A stretch of 60,123 nucleotides of DNA from assembly GCA_020250005.1 (NCBI GenBank), contig JADCES010000101.1, forward strand, positions 1 to 60,123, in the 5' to 3' direction. The notes beneath the pieces were generated by a model. The model did no database searches. It saw nothing but the letters and a program-made list of their open reading frames with translations, and had not been told where the DNA came from. A program made the position numbers and the translations under genes. Shown here piece after piece: positions 1 to 11,218 of the stretch. Origin of the DNA: Roseomonas sp. Its GTDB lineage: Bacteria; Pseudomonadota; Alphaproteobacteria; Acetobacterales; Acetobacteraceae. The number at the start of each line of letters is the position of its first letter. Positions within the stretch are counted from its first letter, which is position 1.

Positions 1-2
1 CG

Positions 3-1304
3 GAGCAGCGCCAGTTTCTGCTGGACCGTGTGCGCGCGCGGCAATATGTGGCCAACCCCTTTGCGCTGCTTGGCATTTGCGATGATCCGGAACTGCACCA
101 GATCGCCGCCCGCGCTTATACGCTTGAAACCCTGCCGAGCCCCCCCGCTGTTCAGCCACCGCCGGCCGAACAGCGCCAACGCCTGCGCATCGGGTATTTT
201 TCGGCTGATTTTCGCAATCATGCCGTGATGCAATTGCTTGTCGGCGCGCTGGAATGTCATGACCGCGACGCTTTCGAAATCCATGCCTTTTCCTATGGTC
301 CGGAAGCTGAGGATGCAATGCGGGCGCGGCTTCGGGCCACCATGGATCATTTCCATGAATGTGCGCGGCTGTCTGATGGCGCTTTGACTGCCATGGCGCG
401 GCGGGCCGGGATTGATATCGCCGTTGATCTCAATGGCTATACGCAGGATGCGCGGCTTGCGCCCTTCGCCGCGCGCCTGGCGCCGGTGCAGGTCAGCTAT
501 CTTGGCTATCCCGGTACGGTGGGGGCAGCATTCCTGGACTATATTGTCGCCGATGCGACCGTGCTGCCCATGGATCAGCAGCGCTTCTATGATGAAAAGA
601 TCGTGCATCTGCCGGATAGTTATCAGGCCAATGATGACCGCCGGCTGATCGCGCCTGAGATGCCATCGCGCGCTGAGGCCGGGCTGCCGGCGGATGGCTT
701 TGTCTATTGCTGCTTCAACAATGCCTATAAGATCACGCCGGAAGTTTTTGCTTCCTGGATGCGCATTCTCAATGCCGTGCCGGGTTCTGTGCTATGGCTG
801 CTCGCGAATGAAGCGGAGGCCATGGATCGGCTGCGCGCGGTCGCAGCCGGGCAGGGGATTGATCCGGCGCGCCTGGTTTTTGCGCCCTATGCGCCATCGG
901 CAAAGCATCTGGCGCGGCATCGGCTTGCGGATCTTTTCCTCGATACGCTGTCCTATAATGCACATACCACGGCGAGTGATGCGCTTTGGGCCGGGCTGCC
1001 GGTGCTGACGCAAATGGGCCAGGCCTTTGCGGGGCGAGTCGCGGCAAGCCTGCTGAATGCCGTTGGCCTGCCCGAGATGATCACGCGCGATGCGGCAGCA
1101 TATGAAGCGCTCGGCATTGCGCTTGGCCGTGATCCTGCGCGCGCTGCAGCGCTGAAGGCGAAGCTAGCGGCCGCTATTCCAGCCGCGCCCTTGTTCAATA
1201 CGCCGCGCTTCACGCGCCACCTGGAAAGCGCCTATCGCATGATGTGGCAGCGCCATGCCGCCGGCCTGCCGCCCGAAGGTTTTGCCGTGCCGGCCGAGGA
1301 TTAG
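3..1304 (+). CDS. SPINDLY-type O-linked N-acetylglucosamine transferase, C-terminal part (5' truncated by window edge)
   Basis: Frame is open to the window edge; 'RIGYFSADFRNHAVMQLL...VDLNGYTQDAR...QVSYLGYPGTVGA..DYIVAD' is typical of glycosyltransferase family 41. Confidence 0.9.
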   Translation, partial: EQRQFLLDRVRARQYVANPFALLGICDDPELHQIAARAYTLETLPSPPAVQPPPAEQRQRLRIGYFSADFRNHAVMQLLVGALECHDRDAFEIHAFSYGPEAEDAMRARLRATMDHFHECARLSDGALTAMARRAGIDIAVDLNGYTQDARLAPFAARLAPVQVSYLGYPGTVGAAFLDYIVADATVLPMDQQRFYDEKIVHLPDSYQANDDRRLIAPEMPSRAEAGLPADGFVYCCFNNAYKITPEVFASWMRILNAVPGSVLWLLANEAEAMDRLRAVAAGQGIDPARLVFAPYAPSAKHLARHRLADLFLDTLSYNAHTTASDALWAGLPVLTQMGQAFAGRVAASLLNAVGLPEMITRDAAAYEALGIALGRDPARAAALKAKLAAAIPAAPLFNTPRFTRHLESAYRMMWQRHAAGLPPEGFAVPAED

Positions 1305-1313
1305 GCGCGCGCC

Positions 1314-1589
1314 ATGCCGGACTTCGCCGCGTTTTTCGCCTCCGGCCGTGTCGCCGACCTAATGATAGCGGTGCTGCTAATTGAGGCTTTGGCCTTGCTG
1401 GGCTTTTGGTGGCTGACGGGGCGCGGGCTGCGGCCGCAATCGGTGCTCGCCCTCGTGCTGCCGGGGGTGTTTTTCGCGTTGGCCTTGCGCGCGGCGTTGA
1501 CCGGCGCCTGGTGGGGCTTTGTTTCCCTTGCCATGACCGCCGCTTTTTTCGCCCACGCCTGGGATCTGTGGCGACGCTGGCGGGATTGA
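1314..1589 (+). CDS. Small hydrophobic protein (91 aa), probably about 3 TM segments
   Basis: ORF with hydrophobic blocks just downstream of the preceding gene. Confidence 0.6.
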   Translation: MPDFAAFFASGRVADLMIAVLLIEALALLGFWWLTGRGLRPQSVLALVLPGVFFALALRAALTGAWWGFVSLAMTAAFFAHAWDLWRRWRD

Positions 1590-1603
1590 TCATCGCTTGC
1601 GAC

Positions 1604-1621
1604 TGTCAATTTTGATTGACA
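1604..1621. promoter_or_regulatory. PpsR/CrtJ-type palindrome TGTCAATTTTGATTGACA (TGT-N12-ACA)
   Basis: Perfect match to the TGT-N12-ACA consensus, 50 nt upstream of the 1672 ATG. Confidence 0.85.
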
Positions 1622-1671
1622 CATGGGCGCGAAAAGGCGCAGCCTTCCCGTGAGCTCTGGAGGGGGCAGCC

Positions 1672-2064
1672 ATGAATGGCAATTCGCATCGCATCGCTTA
1701 TGAGGCGCTAAAGGCCAAGCTGGAAGCCGCTGAGGCGGAAGGGGATGCGGCGGTGCTGGACAGCGCCATCGCTGCCTTGGATGCCTTTATCGCGAATATG
1801 GTGACCGATCCGCGCCGGCTGCGCGCCATTGCGCTGGATAGCCCCGGGGCGGCGGCGGAAATTCAGGCGCGCGCGGCGGAGCTTTCCCTGCCGCGCCAGG
1901 TGCTCGACCCCAGCTTTGATCCAAGCTTTGCCCGGCTTTGGGTGGCGAGCCTGGATGATACCGCCATTGCCATGGTGCATCGCGTGATGGCGGAAGAATT
2001 ACGCCGGCGGGATGGTGACATCGCCGCGCCGCGCCGCATGGGGGCCATGGCTGGGGTGGGCTGA
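1672..2064 (+). CDS. Hypothetical protein (130 aa) behind a PpsR box
   Basis: ORF with SD ggaggggg before ATG; no family recognised. Confidence 0.75.
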   Translation: MNGNSHRIAYEALKAKLEAAEAEGDAAVLDSAIAALDAFIANMVTDPRRLRAIALDSPGAAAEIQARAAELSLPRQVLDPSFDPSFARLWVASLDDTAIAMVHRVMAEELRRRDGDIAAPRRMGAMAGVG

Positions 2065-2081
2065 AACCTGCCCCCTAAGCC

Positions 2082-3032
2082 TCAGCCAAAAATATCCGCC
2101 GGGCTTTCGCGCTTCAGGGCAGCGGCCAGATCGCGGCCAAGTTGTGGGCCGTGCTTCGCCGCAGCTTCCCCCATGTTGCGCTTCAGGAAACTGCCATCGG
2201 CGCGCGCTACCAGCCCATGCAGGCGAAGCCGCCCATCAGGCAGAAGCGTGGCATGCGCGCCAATCGGCGTGCGGCAGGACCCATCCAGCGCGCCGAGCAA
2301 GGCGCGTTCGGCGTCTGCCATCAGCCGGCTTGGCGCGTGTTCAATCCGCGCAAGAAGTTCCAGCGTGGCCGCATCATCCGCACGCGCGGTAATGCCGACA
2401 ATCCCTTGGCAGGCGGCGGGCAGCATGGCATCGGCTTCCAGCACCACTTGCGCGCGATCCGCCATGCCAAGGCGCTTCAAACCTGCAAGCGCCAATAGGG
2501 AACAGGTAAAATCCCCTGCCGCCACGCGCCCAAGCCGCGTTTGCACATTGCCGCGAATGATATCTACGCGGAGATCAGGCCGCCGATGCAGCAATTGCGC
2601 CTGCCGGCGCACGGAAGCCGTGCCGACCAGGGCACCCTGCGGCAGGGCAGAAAGCGGATCATCCGCCGTCGCCGCGCCACATCCCGCGCCCAGAATCAGC
2701 GCATCGCGCGGGTCTTCCCGTTCCAGCACGCAGGCCAGCACAATGCCCGGCGGCAATTCGGTTTCCAGATCCTTGAGGCTATGCACTGCGACATCAATGC
2801 GACGATCAGCCAGCGCTTCATGAATTTCCTTGGCAAAAAGCCCCTTGCCGCCAATATCGGCCAGGCGCTTATCCTGCACCTTGTCGCCCGATGTCGCGAT
2901 GATGTGTTCTTCCAGCGCGCCATCTTCCGCCAGCGCCGGTATGGCCGCGCGGGCCACGCTGGCAAAATGCCGCGCCTGCCAAAGTGCCAGCGGAGAACCG
3001 CGCGTGCCAATACGCATGGGCTGAGACGCCAT
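2082..3032 (-). CDS. hemC: Hydroxymethylbilane synthase (porphobilinogen deaminase)
   Basis: 'RIGTRGSPLALWQA', 'DIGGKGLFAKEIHEALADRRIDVAVHSLKDLETELPPG', 'ALDGSCRTPIGAHA'. Confidence 0.97.
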   Translation of the reverse strand: MASQPMRIGTRGSPLALWQARHFASVARAAIPALAEDGALEEHIIATSGDKVQDKRLADIGGKGLFAKEIHEALADRRIDVAVHSLKDLETELPPGIVLACVLEREDPRDALILGAGCGAATADDPLSALPQGALVGTASVRRQAQLLHRRPDLRVDIIRGNVQTRLGRVAAGDFTCSLLALAGLKRLGMADRAQVVLEADAMLPAACQGIVGITARADDAATLELLARIEHAPSRLMADAERALLGALDGSCRTPIGAHATLLPDGRLRLHGLVARADGSFLKRNMGEAAAKHGPQLGRDLAAALKRESPADIFG

Positions 3033-3058
3033 TCCTCAAAAACCTTGTTTCTCGTTCA

Positions 3059-3096
3059 GAGCATGTCCGCTTCGCTGTTGCTTACCGGACATGCTC
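3059..3096. repeat. 11-bp inverted repeat GAGCATGTCCG...CGGACATGCTC
   Basis: Perfect 11-bp arms around a 16-nt loop, between hemC and bchP. Confidence 0.7.
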
Positions 3097-3112
3097 CAAC
3101 CTTGGTTAGATC

Positions 3113-3156
3113 GCATTTTCCGAGTCGCCAAGTGATGCCACTTGGCTTGAAAATGC
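3113..3156 (-). repeat. REP-like double hairpin (GCATTTTC/GCCAAGTG family), copy 1
   Basis: Nested arms GCATTTTC...GAAAATGC and GCCAAGTG...CACTTGGC; same family as 48630-48737 and 54704-54747. Confidence 0.85.
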
Positions 3157-4344
3157 TCAGGCCCTTGCGAGGCCAAAGAGATGCGCCAAATCCTTGAAGA
3201 AAATCCGCACATGCGCAAGGGGATCGCGGCGGACCAATTCCTTGTTCATGTAGGATTCCCAGGTTAGGCGCTGCACATCCTTATCCGCGCAGATGGAGAC
3301 AAATTTCTCCCGCCTTTTATCGGATGAATACCAGAAATACTGCATGATGCCGAGCACCCAGAAAACGCGCCCATGTGCCTTCATGAAGCGCTTGCGCGCA
3401 CCGGCAAGTGCACGTGCATCGCCGGTCTTCAGGCATTCCTCAGCGGCATCAGCGGCCAGCCTGCCACCATACATGGCGTAATAAATCCCCTCACCGGAAG
3501 CAGGCGCCACCACGCCCGCGGCGTCCCCGGCCAGGATCACATCGCGGCCATTATCCCAGCGCTTCAGCGGCTTGAGCGGTATCGGCGCACCTTCGCGGCG
3601 AATGGTCTCGGCATCCGTCAGGCCGATATCGCGGCGGAGTTCAGCAACCGAACCGCGCAGCGAAAAGCCCTTTTGCATGGAACCGGTGCCGATACTAGTC
3701 GTGTCACCATGCGGGAAGATCCAGGCGTAGAAATCGGGCGAAAGCTTGCCCTGGTAATAGACATCGCAGCGCTTGGCATCGAAATCCGCGGACCCGCCAT
3801 TGGGCGGAGACCGTACGATTTCATGATAGGCGAAAACGCAGCGCACCTTATCGCCGCCCGGCACTTCCTGCTTCGCCACCTGGGACCGCGCGCCATCGGC
3901 GCCAATCACCAAGCGTGCGCGGGCAGCTACCGCTGCGCCATCCTTCGCTTCCCAATGGACAATCGCCGTACCATCGGCGTCGCGGGTGATTTTTTCATAA
4001 GTGCCGGTCTGGCGTTCTGCGCCTGCATGCGCGGCGCGTTCGCGTAGCCATTCGTCGAAATCCTCACGATCCACCATGCCGACATAGCCGCCATCAATCG
4101 GCATATCCACGGATTTTGCGCTGGGGGCGACCATGCGGGCGGAATTGATCTTGGCGACCAATAATTCATCCGGAATCGCGAAATCACGGATCAGACGCGG
4201 TGGAATCGCACCGCCACAGGGTTTGATGCGGCCCGCGCGATCCAGTAGCAGTACGGAACGGCCGCGGCGTGCCAGATCATCGGCGGCGGTGGCGCCGGAT
4301 GGCCCGCCGCCCACCACGATGACATCATATGTTTGCATGGCCAT
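3157..4344 (-). CDS. bchP: Geranylgeranyl diphosphate reductase
   Basis: FAD motif 'VIVVGGGPSGATAADDLARRG', 'KPCGGAIPPRL'; adjacent to pucC-like and bchG. Confidence 0.95.
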   Translation of the reverse strand: MAMQTYDVIVVGGGPSGATAADDLARRGRSVLLLDRAGRIKPCGGAIPPRLIRDFAIPDELLVAKINSARMVAPSAKSVDMPIDGGYVGMVDREDFDEWLRERAAHAGAERQTGTYEKITRDADGTAIVHWEAKDGAAVAARARLVIGADGARSQVAKQEVPGGDKVRCVFAYHEIVRSPPNGGSADFDAKRCDVYYQGKLSPDFYAWIFPHGDTTSIGTGSMQKGFSLRGSVAELRRDIGLTDAETIRREGAPIPLKPLKRWDNGRDVILAGDAAGVVAPASGEGIYYAMYGGRLAADAAEECLKTGDARALAGARKRFMKAHGRVFWVLGIMQYFWYSSDKRREKFVSICADKDVQRLTWESYMNKELVRRDPLAHVRIFFKDLAHLFGLARA

Positions 4345-4350
4345 TTCCCT

Positions 4351-5673
4351 CTACCTTGCCGGTACCATTGGGCCGAAGCCACCGGTCTTGCTGATTTTTG
4401 GGCGATTGATGCGCGCTGCCAGCATCGCCGCCGCGATGAACAGCGCCGCATCAAGAATGAAGACCGCCGCATAGGCCGCTTCAACATGGCCCAGCGCAAA
4501 CCGCGCCACATCCACCGCCGCCGCGCCCGCAAGCCCGCCAAGCCCAAAGGCCACCGCCTGCGCCGCGCCCCAAAGCCCCATGCGCGTGCCTTCGCGCGAT
4601 TCATGCCCGCGCGCGACCATTTGCATCATGGAAGCAATGGCGGCCGCTGCGAAAACACCATTCGCGACACCAAGCGCGAAGAAACTGGTCTTGAGCGGCC
4701 AAGCCGCGCCGAATTGCCCGGCGACGGAAAGGGAAAGCATCATTACCGCCGTGGCAAGACAGCCCGTAATGGTCCAGAAGCGGAGCGTGCCTGCCCAGCG
4801 CCCGCCGCGCACACTGCCAATCAGCGCAATGGCAATCATGCCAACCAGCACGCCCGCATGTTGCAGCGATGAAATGCGCGTCGTCTCACCCAGGCTGCGA
4901 TTGAAGACGGCGCCGGCGAAAGGCTCCAGGATCAAATCCTGCGCGCTATAGGCCAACATGGAAACGAAAATGAAAATCGTGAAGCGCCGCGCTTCGGGTT
5001 CCGCCCAAACTTCACGCAAAGCCTGCCGGAAGGGTGGCTTGGCGGCATCGCTCGCTTCCGGGCGCGCGGGGCGCGGGCCTTCCATGCCCCAAACGGCGAG
5101 GGTCGCCAGCGTGAAGGCAATGGCGGAAACGCCGGCGGCGACCGCAATCAGCCGCATGGGCGAATAGGGATCAAGCAGGCGCCCAGCAATCGCCGTGGTG
5201 ATCACAAAGCCCGCGATCATCATGATCCAGACAAGGGATGCCGCAGCAGCGCGCCGTGCTGGTGCGGTGCGTGCCGCGAGCAAGACCAGCAGCGATGTAC
5301 CGGCCGCGCCAACGCCAGCGCCAATCAGCAAAAACGCCAAAACTGCCAGCGCAATGCCGGCCCAAAGCGATTCCGCCATCAGTGCCGTGCCAGCGGCGGC
5401 CAAAACACCGCCAAGCGCCAGTACTGCCATGCCACCAATGATCCAGGGCGTGCGCCGCCCACCCATATCGGACCCATAACCCATGCGCGGGCGCAGCATT
5501 TGCAGCGCATAATGCAGTCCAACCAAAATCCCGGGCAGGGTCGCAGGCAAGGCGAGTTCCACCACCATGACGCGATTGAGGGCAGAGGTTGTCAGCACTA
5601 CAATCGCGCCAAGGGCGGTTTGCACCAAACCCAGACGGATAATACCAAGCCAGCCAAGCGGGGCGGGGTTCAT
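4351..5673 (-). CDS. BCH2/PucC-family MFS protein (orf428-like) between bchG and bchP
   Basis: 'LTTSALNRVMVVELALPATLPGILVGLHYALQMLRPRMGYGSDMGGRRTPWI'. Confidence 0.92.
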   Translation of the reverse strand: MNPAPLGWLGIIRLGLVQTALGAIVVLTTSALNRVMVVELALPATLPGILVGLHYALQMLRPRMGYGSDMGGRRTPWIIGGMAVLALGGVLAAAGTALMAESLWAGIALAVLAFLLIGAGVGAAGTSLLVLLAARTAPARRAAAASLVWIMMIAGFVITTAIAGRLLDPYSPMRLIAVAAGVSAIAFTLATLAVWGMEGPRPARPEASDAAKPPFRQALREVWAEPEARRFTIFIFVSMLAYSAQDLILEPFAGAVFNRSLGETTRISSLQHAGVLVGMIAIALIGSVRGGRWAGTLRFWTITGCLATAVMMLSLSVAGQFGAAWPLKTSFFALGVANGVFAAAAIASMMQMVARGHESREGTRMGLWGAAQAVAFGLGGLAGAAAVDVARFALGHVEAAYAAVFILDAALFIAAAMLAARINRPKISKTGGFGPMVPAR

Positions 5674-6590
5674 GCCGAGCCTCCTGTCAAAGCGGCCAAG
5701 GCAAAGGCGCTGATCAGCATGCCGATCACGTAAAGCAGAACGCCCGTGCCGTTATACCAGGGCGCAAGCGCGCGCGGATCGCGCAGCATGCGCCGCATCA
5801 GACCAAGCTGGATCAGCAGGGAAAGCGCCACCGCCGCCGCATGCCAGGGCACATCCCAGGCAATAAGGAGCGCCACCACAAATACCTGCGGCACCGCCAT
5901 GAAAACGCAGGCTACCAGACCAGCGCGTTCCGCGCCCAATTGTACGGGCAGAGACAACACGCCCATGCGGCGATCACCCTCGATTGCCTTGAAGTCATTC
6001 AGCGTCATGATGCCATGCGCGCCAAGGCCATAAAGCAGCGCCACCAGCAGCACGCGCCAATCTGGCGCCCCGCCAGACATGATCGCTGCCGCTGTGATCC
6101 AGGGCAGGGTTTCATAGGCCAAACCACAGGCCAGATTGCCCCACCAACCATTCGCCTTCAGCCGAAAGGGCGGCGCGCTATAGGCCCAGGCGAGCGCAAT
6201 GGCGATGATGGTGGCACCCATGCCCCAAGTGCCGAGCGGCAGCGCCGCCAATAGCGAAAGCCCAGTCCAGAACAGCGCAATATACAAACCCCAGCGACCA
6301 GGGATGCGTCCTGATGGAATCGGGCGATGCGGTTCATTGATCGCATCCACATGGCGATCATACCAATCATTTGCCGCCTGACTCATCGCGCAAACCAAGG
6401 GGCCGGCCAGCACCACGCCCAGCAATGCCAAGGGCCAATGTTCGGCAAAGCCGCCATGGGCGGAAGCAACACCGCAGCCAAAGGCCCACATGGGTGGGAA
6501 CCATGTGATGGGCTTCAATAATTCCAGAACCGCGGATGGCTTCAGCCGCGGAGTTGGGGCGGTCGCTGCTGTTGCAACGGGGCCCGCCAT
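5670..6590 (-). CDS. bchG: Bacteriochlorophyll synthase
   Basis: 'LKPITWFPPMWAFGCGV', 'NDWYDRHVDAINEPHRPIPSGRIPGRWGLYIA'; start MAGPV after the ppsR stop. Confidence 0.96.
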   Translation of the reverse strand: MAGPVATAATAPTPRLKPSAVLELLKPITWFPPMWAFGCGVASAHGGFAEHWPLALLGVVLAGPLVCAMSQAANDWYDRHVDAINEPHRPIPSGRIPGRWGLYIALFWTGLSLLAALPLGTWGMGATIIAIALAWAYSAPPFRLKANGWWGNLACGLAYETLPWITAAAIMSGGAPDWRVLLVALLYGLGAHGIMTLNDFKAIEGDRRMGVLSLPVQLGAERAGLVACVFMAVPQVFVVALLIAWDVPWHAAAVALSLLIQLGLMRRMLRDPRALAPWYNGTGVLLYVIGMLISAFALAALTGGSA

Positions 6591-6600
6591 CGCGCTGCCC

Positions 6601-8022
6601 CTATCCCTGCTCGCCGCTATCGGCGCCCAGATCACCAAGGCCGTAGCGGTGCAATTTTACATAGAGACTCTGCCGGCTCAGCCCGAGCATTTCCGCCGCC
6701 GAAGCGCGATTATCGCCGGAAAGCTGCAAGGCGGCTTCGATGCACAGGCGCTCAATCGCATCCGTCGCATCGCGCACCAGGTCTTTCAACGGTACGCGCC
6801 CGATCAATTCCGTGAGCTGTTCAACAGAACGCGTGGCATGCGCGCCCGTCTGGCGCGGTTCGGCCACACGCGCGCCGATATCGCGAATCGAAAAACCGAA
6901 AACCTCCTGCCCGCCATGCGTCACGGTGACGGCGGAGATTTCAACCTCAACCCGCGCACCCATCGCGCCGCGCAACGTGGTGGTGTAAAGCCTGACAGTG
7001 CCGCGATTGCGAAGGTTGGAGAGCAGGACTTCAATTTCGATGCCCTGGCCACCAAGCCAACGTTCCAGTGATTCGCCACGCGCCTGTTCTTCCGAACCAA
7101 GCTCCGCCAGATCAAGAAAGGCGCCATTGGCGGAAATCACCAGGCCATTCTGATCCGTCACCACAAAGGCATCAGGCAGGTTTTCCGCCACTTTCAGCAT
7201 TTGCGCCTTGGCGGGCGAAAGCCCGGCCGGCTGTTCGCCACCCGCGAGAGATAGCCGCACCAACAATACCGAAGCACCATCTTGCCGGAAGCTGGTGGCG
7301 GCAATGGTTACGTCGCGGCCGGAATCGGCAAGCTGTGCGCCTACTTCATCACCACGGCCTGCGATACGCACGGAAGCCAGCAGGGATTGCACCGCCTGTC
7401 GGCTTTCTGGCGCGAAGGCATCCATTAAAGGGCGGCCAATGACGCGGCGTGACTGGCGCCCGAAAAGCTGTTCCGCGGCCGGATTGGCTTCGGTCACGCG
7501 CCCGGTTGCGCCATCAATGATCAGGGTTGCATCGGCGGAAAGCTGAAACAACAGGCGATAGCGTGTTTCAGCCTGACGCAGCTTCGCGTAATCGCGTTCC
7601 ATGGATTGCTGGGTTTCCAGCAATCTTTGTTGCAGGCGCGATTGCGCACTCAGGTCACGGCCAAAGACAACGCGCCGATTGCCGCGCTGCAAGGGCACGG
7701 CGGCGAAAAGCAGCGGCACTGCCTCACCACCTTCAGCGACCTGATTGATGTTGCGCCATTTCGACTCGCTGGGTGCGCCGCTCAGCAGCGCTTCAACCTT
7801 GGGGCGGCTTTCCGTGGTGACGGTTTCCGCCCATGGGCGACCAAGCCATGCCTGATGCCCGCCCAGGGTTTTCGAAAGTTCCTGACTGCTGAAGGCAATA
7901 TCGCGAATGACGCCCTGTTCATCCACCACCAGCGCCATATCCGCCGCCGCCGAGACCAATGAGGCCGCGGCATCAGCATCCAAATCTCCGAGCGATTTGC
8001 GGGGGGCCAGAAAGGTTTTCAC
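6601..8022 (-). CDS. ppsR: PAS-domain transcriptional repressor PpsR/CrtJ with C-terminal Fis-type HTH
   Basis: PAS segments plus 'AALQLSGDNRASAAEMLGLSRQSLYVKLHRYGLGD'; PGC context. Confidence 0.95.
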   Translation of the reverse strand: MKTFLAPRKSLGDLDADAAASLVSAAADMALVVDEQGVIRDIAFSSQELSKTLGGHQAWLGRPWAETVTTESRPKVEALLSGAPSESKWRNINQVAEGGEAVPLLFAAVPLQRGNRRVVFGRDLSAQSRLQQRLLETQQSMERDYAKLRQAETRYRLLFQLSADATLIIDGATGRVTEANPAAEQLFGRQSRRVIGRPLMDAFAPESRQAVQSLLASVRIAGRGDEVGAQLADSGRDVTIAATSFRQDGASVLLVRLSLAGGEQPAGLSPAKAQMLKVAENLPDAFVVTDQNGLVISANGAFLDLAELGSEEQARGESLERWLGGQGIEIEVLLSNLRNRGTVRLYTTTLRGAMGARVEVEISAVTVTHGGQEVFGFSIRDIGARVAEPRQTGAHATRSVEQLTELIGRVPLKDLVRDATDAIERLCIEAALQLSGDNRASAAEMLGLSRQSLYVKLHRYGLGDLGADSGEQG

Positions 8023-8116
8023 GAGAAAGCAGGACCTTTTAACGCGCGGGCCGCCTTTTCGGGGCGCCCCGGGAGGAAATCAAGTGGCGAGGTGATGGGT
8101 CGCATGGCGGGGCGGC

Positions 8117-9067
8117 CTAACTCGGCAGCCCCTCACTTCCTCGTCCCTGTAAGGCAAGCAGGGCCTCTGCCTGCAGAATGGCTTCCTCTGCATCGCGCGC
8201 GGTGGCATCAGCGCCGAGTCGCTTGACCAGAAGCGGTTCCTTCAGAATCAACGCACCGCCTACCAGAATGCCGATATCCGCATTGCGTGAGGCACGGCGA
8301 ATATCGCGAATCAGCTCGGCCAGGCTTTCGATATGGGTTTCACCACTGATGGAAAAGCCGATCAGGCCGAAATGTTTTTCGGCGACCATGGCAATCAGCG
8401 CATCGCCATCGTCGCTGCCATCCGTCCAGGTTTCCCAGCCGGCACGGCGGAAGAATTGTTCCACCATCAGCAGACCAAAGCCATGTTGTTCGCCCGGCGC
8501 GGGGGCCAGCAGAATGCTGCGGCCTGGCCGATTGCCCATGCCAAGCGGGGCAAAACGCGGCTCCAACGCATGGCAGGCAGCATGCAGGCACCGCAGCCCG
8601 ATTGTCACTTCGGTGAAATCGGCGGTATCCTTTTCCCAAGCGACGCCAAGGATCCGCGCCGCCGGCGCCAGCAGGCCGAGATAGACCTGCGACAAGGGCA
8701 GCCCACGCGCGCAAAAGGCATCAATGAAGGTCAGCACATTTTCGGTATTGCCGAGCCTTGCAAGCGCCGTGAAGGCCTCCACATCACCTTCTGTTGGTGC
8801 TGCGAAATGCGGCGCCGGTGCTTCCTGCGTGGTGGTCCCAAGCGCACGCTGGGCCAATACGAGTCGAGGGATTACCTCTGTCTCGATCACCCGCTTCAGC
8901 GGCAAGGCACAGCCATGAGAATGGCCGTGCCATAGTGCTTCTGCGGGCCCATCCCTGCGGTCGGGGTCTGGGTCTGCCATGTCCACGCGGGAATATAGCG
9001 TGAAAGCGCCATCCGCTTCCACATATTCCGCTTGGGCCTGACGCTCCTCATCCGTGGTCGGCTTCAT
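8117..9067 (-). CDS. aerR: Cobalamin-binding regulator, AerR/PpaA type
   Basis: B12-binding-like 'ILLAPAPGEQHGFGLLMVEQFFRRAGW...LIGFSISGETHIESLAELI'; next to ppsR. Confidence 0.9.
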   Translation of the reverse strand: MKPTTDEERQAQAEYVEADGAFTLYSRVDMADPDPDRRDGPAEALWHGHSHGCALPLKRVIETEVIPRLVLAQRALGTTTQEAPAPHFAAPTEGDVEAFTALARLGNTENVLTFIDAFCARGLPLSQVYLGLLAPAARILGVAWEKDTADFTEVTIGLRCLHAACHALEPRFAPLGMGNRPGRSILLAPAPGEQHGFGLLMVEQFFRRAGWETWTDGSDDGDALIAMVAEKHFGLIGFSISGETHIESLAELIRDIRRASRNADIGILVGGALILKEPLLVKRLGADATARDAEEAILQAEALLALQGRGSEGLPS

Positions 9068-9112
9068 GGTTGACCCCCTTGTACGAGTAGCTTCGTCCTG
9101 AGGGGCGCTTAA

Positions 9113-9130
9113 TGTCAATCGAAAAATACG
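9113..9130. promoter_or_regulatory. PpsR-like half-degenerate box TGTCAATCGAAAAATACG
   Basis: TGT-N12-ACG, between divergent aerR and bchF. Confidence 0.55.
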
Positions 9131-9146
9131 TCAATCTTTCTTGACA
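9129..9146. promoter_or_regulatory. PpsR-like box CGTCAATCTTTCTTGACA
   Basis: CGT-N12-ACA with CAAT..TTGACA core, abutting the previous box. Confidence 0.7.
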
Positions 9147-9202
9147 CTCGGCGCCGGGCTCCGGTAGGTTTCCAGTCATCGAAGACTGGGAAGGGGGTCC
9201 AA

Positions 9203-9324
9203 ATGACCCTAAGCGTCAAGGCAAATCAAGGCAAACTGGCTGAAATGGGCCAGAGGCGAGCCTTGATGGGCGGCGCTGGAAGCCAGCCCATGCGAGTCGT
9301 TCCAGCCCCCGGAGGTGTCAAGTA

Positions 9325-9325
<1 letters not shown>
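9203..9325 (+). CDS. Putative 40-aa leader ORF MTLSVKANQGKLAEMGQRRALMGGAGSQPMRVVPAPGGVK
   Basis: SD AGGGGG just upstream; stop overlaps the bchF ATG as TAATG. Confidence 0.5.
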
Positions 9326-11216
<1,891 letters not shown>

Positions 11217-11218
11217 CC

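Noticed and set aside
2012-3197. Plus-strand ORFs across hemC
   Set aside because: Shadow ORFs of hemC
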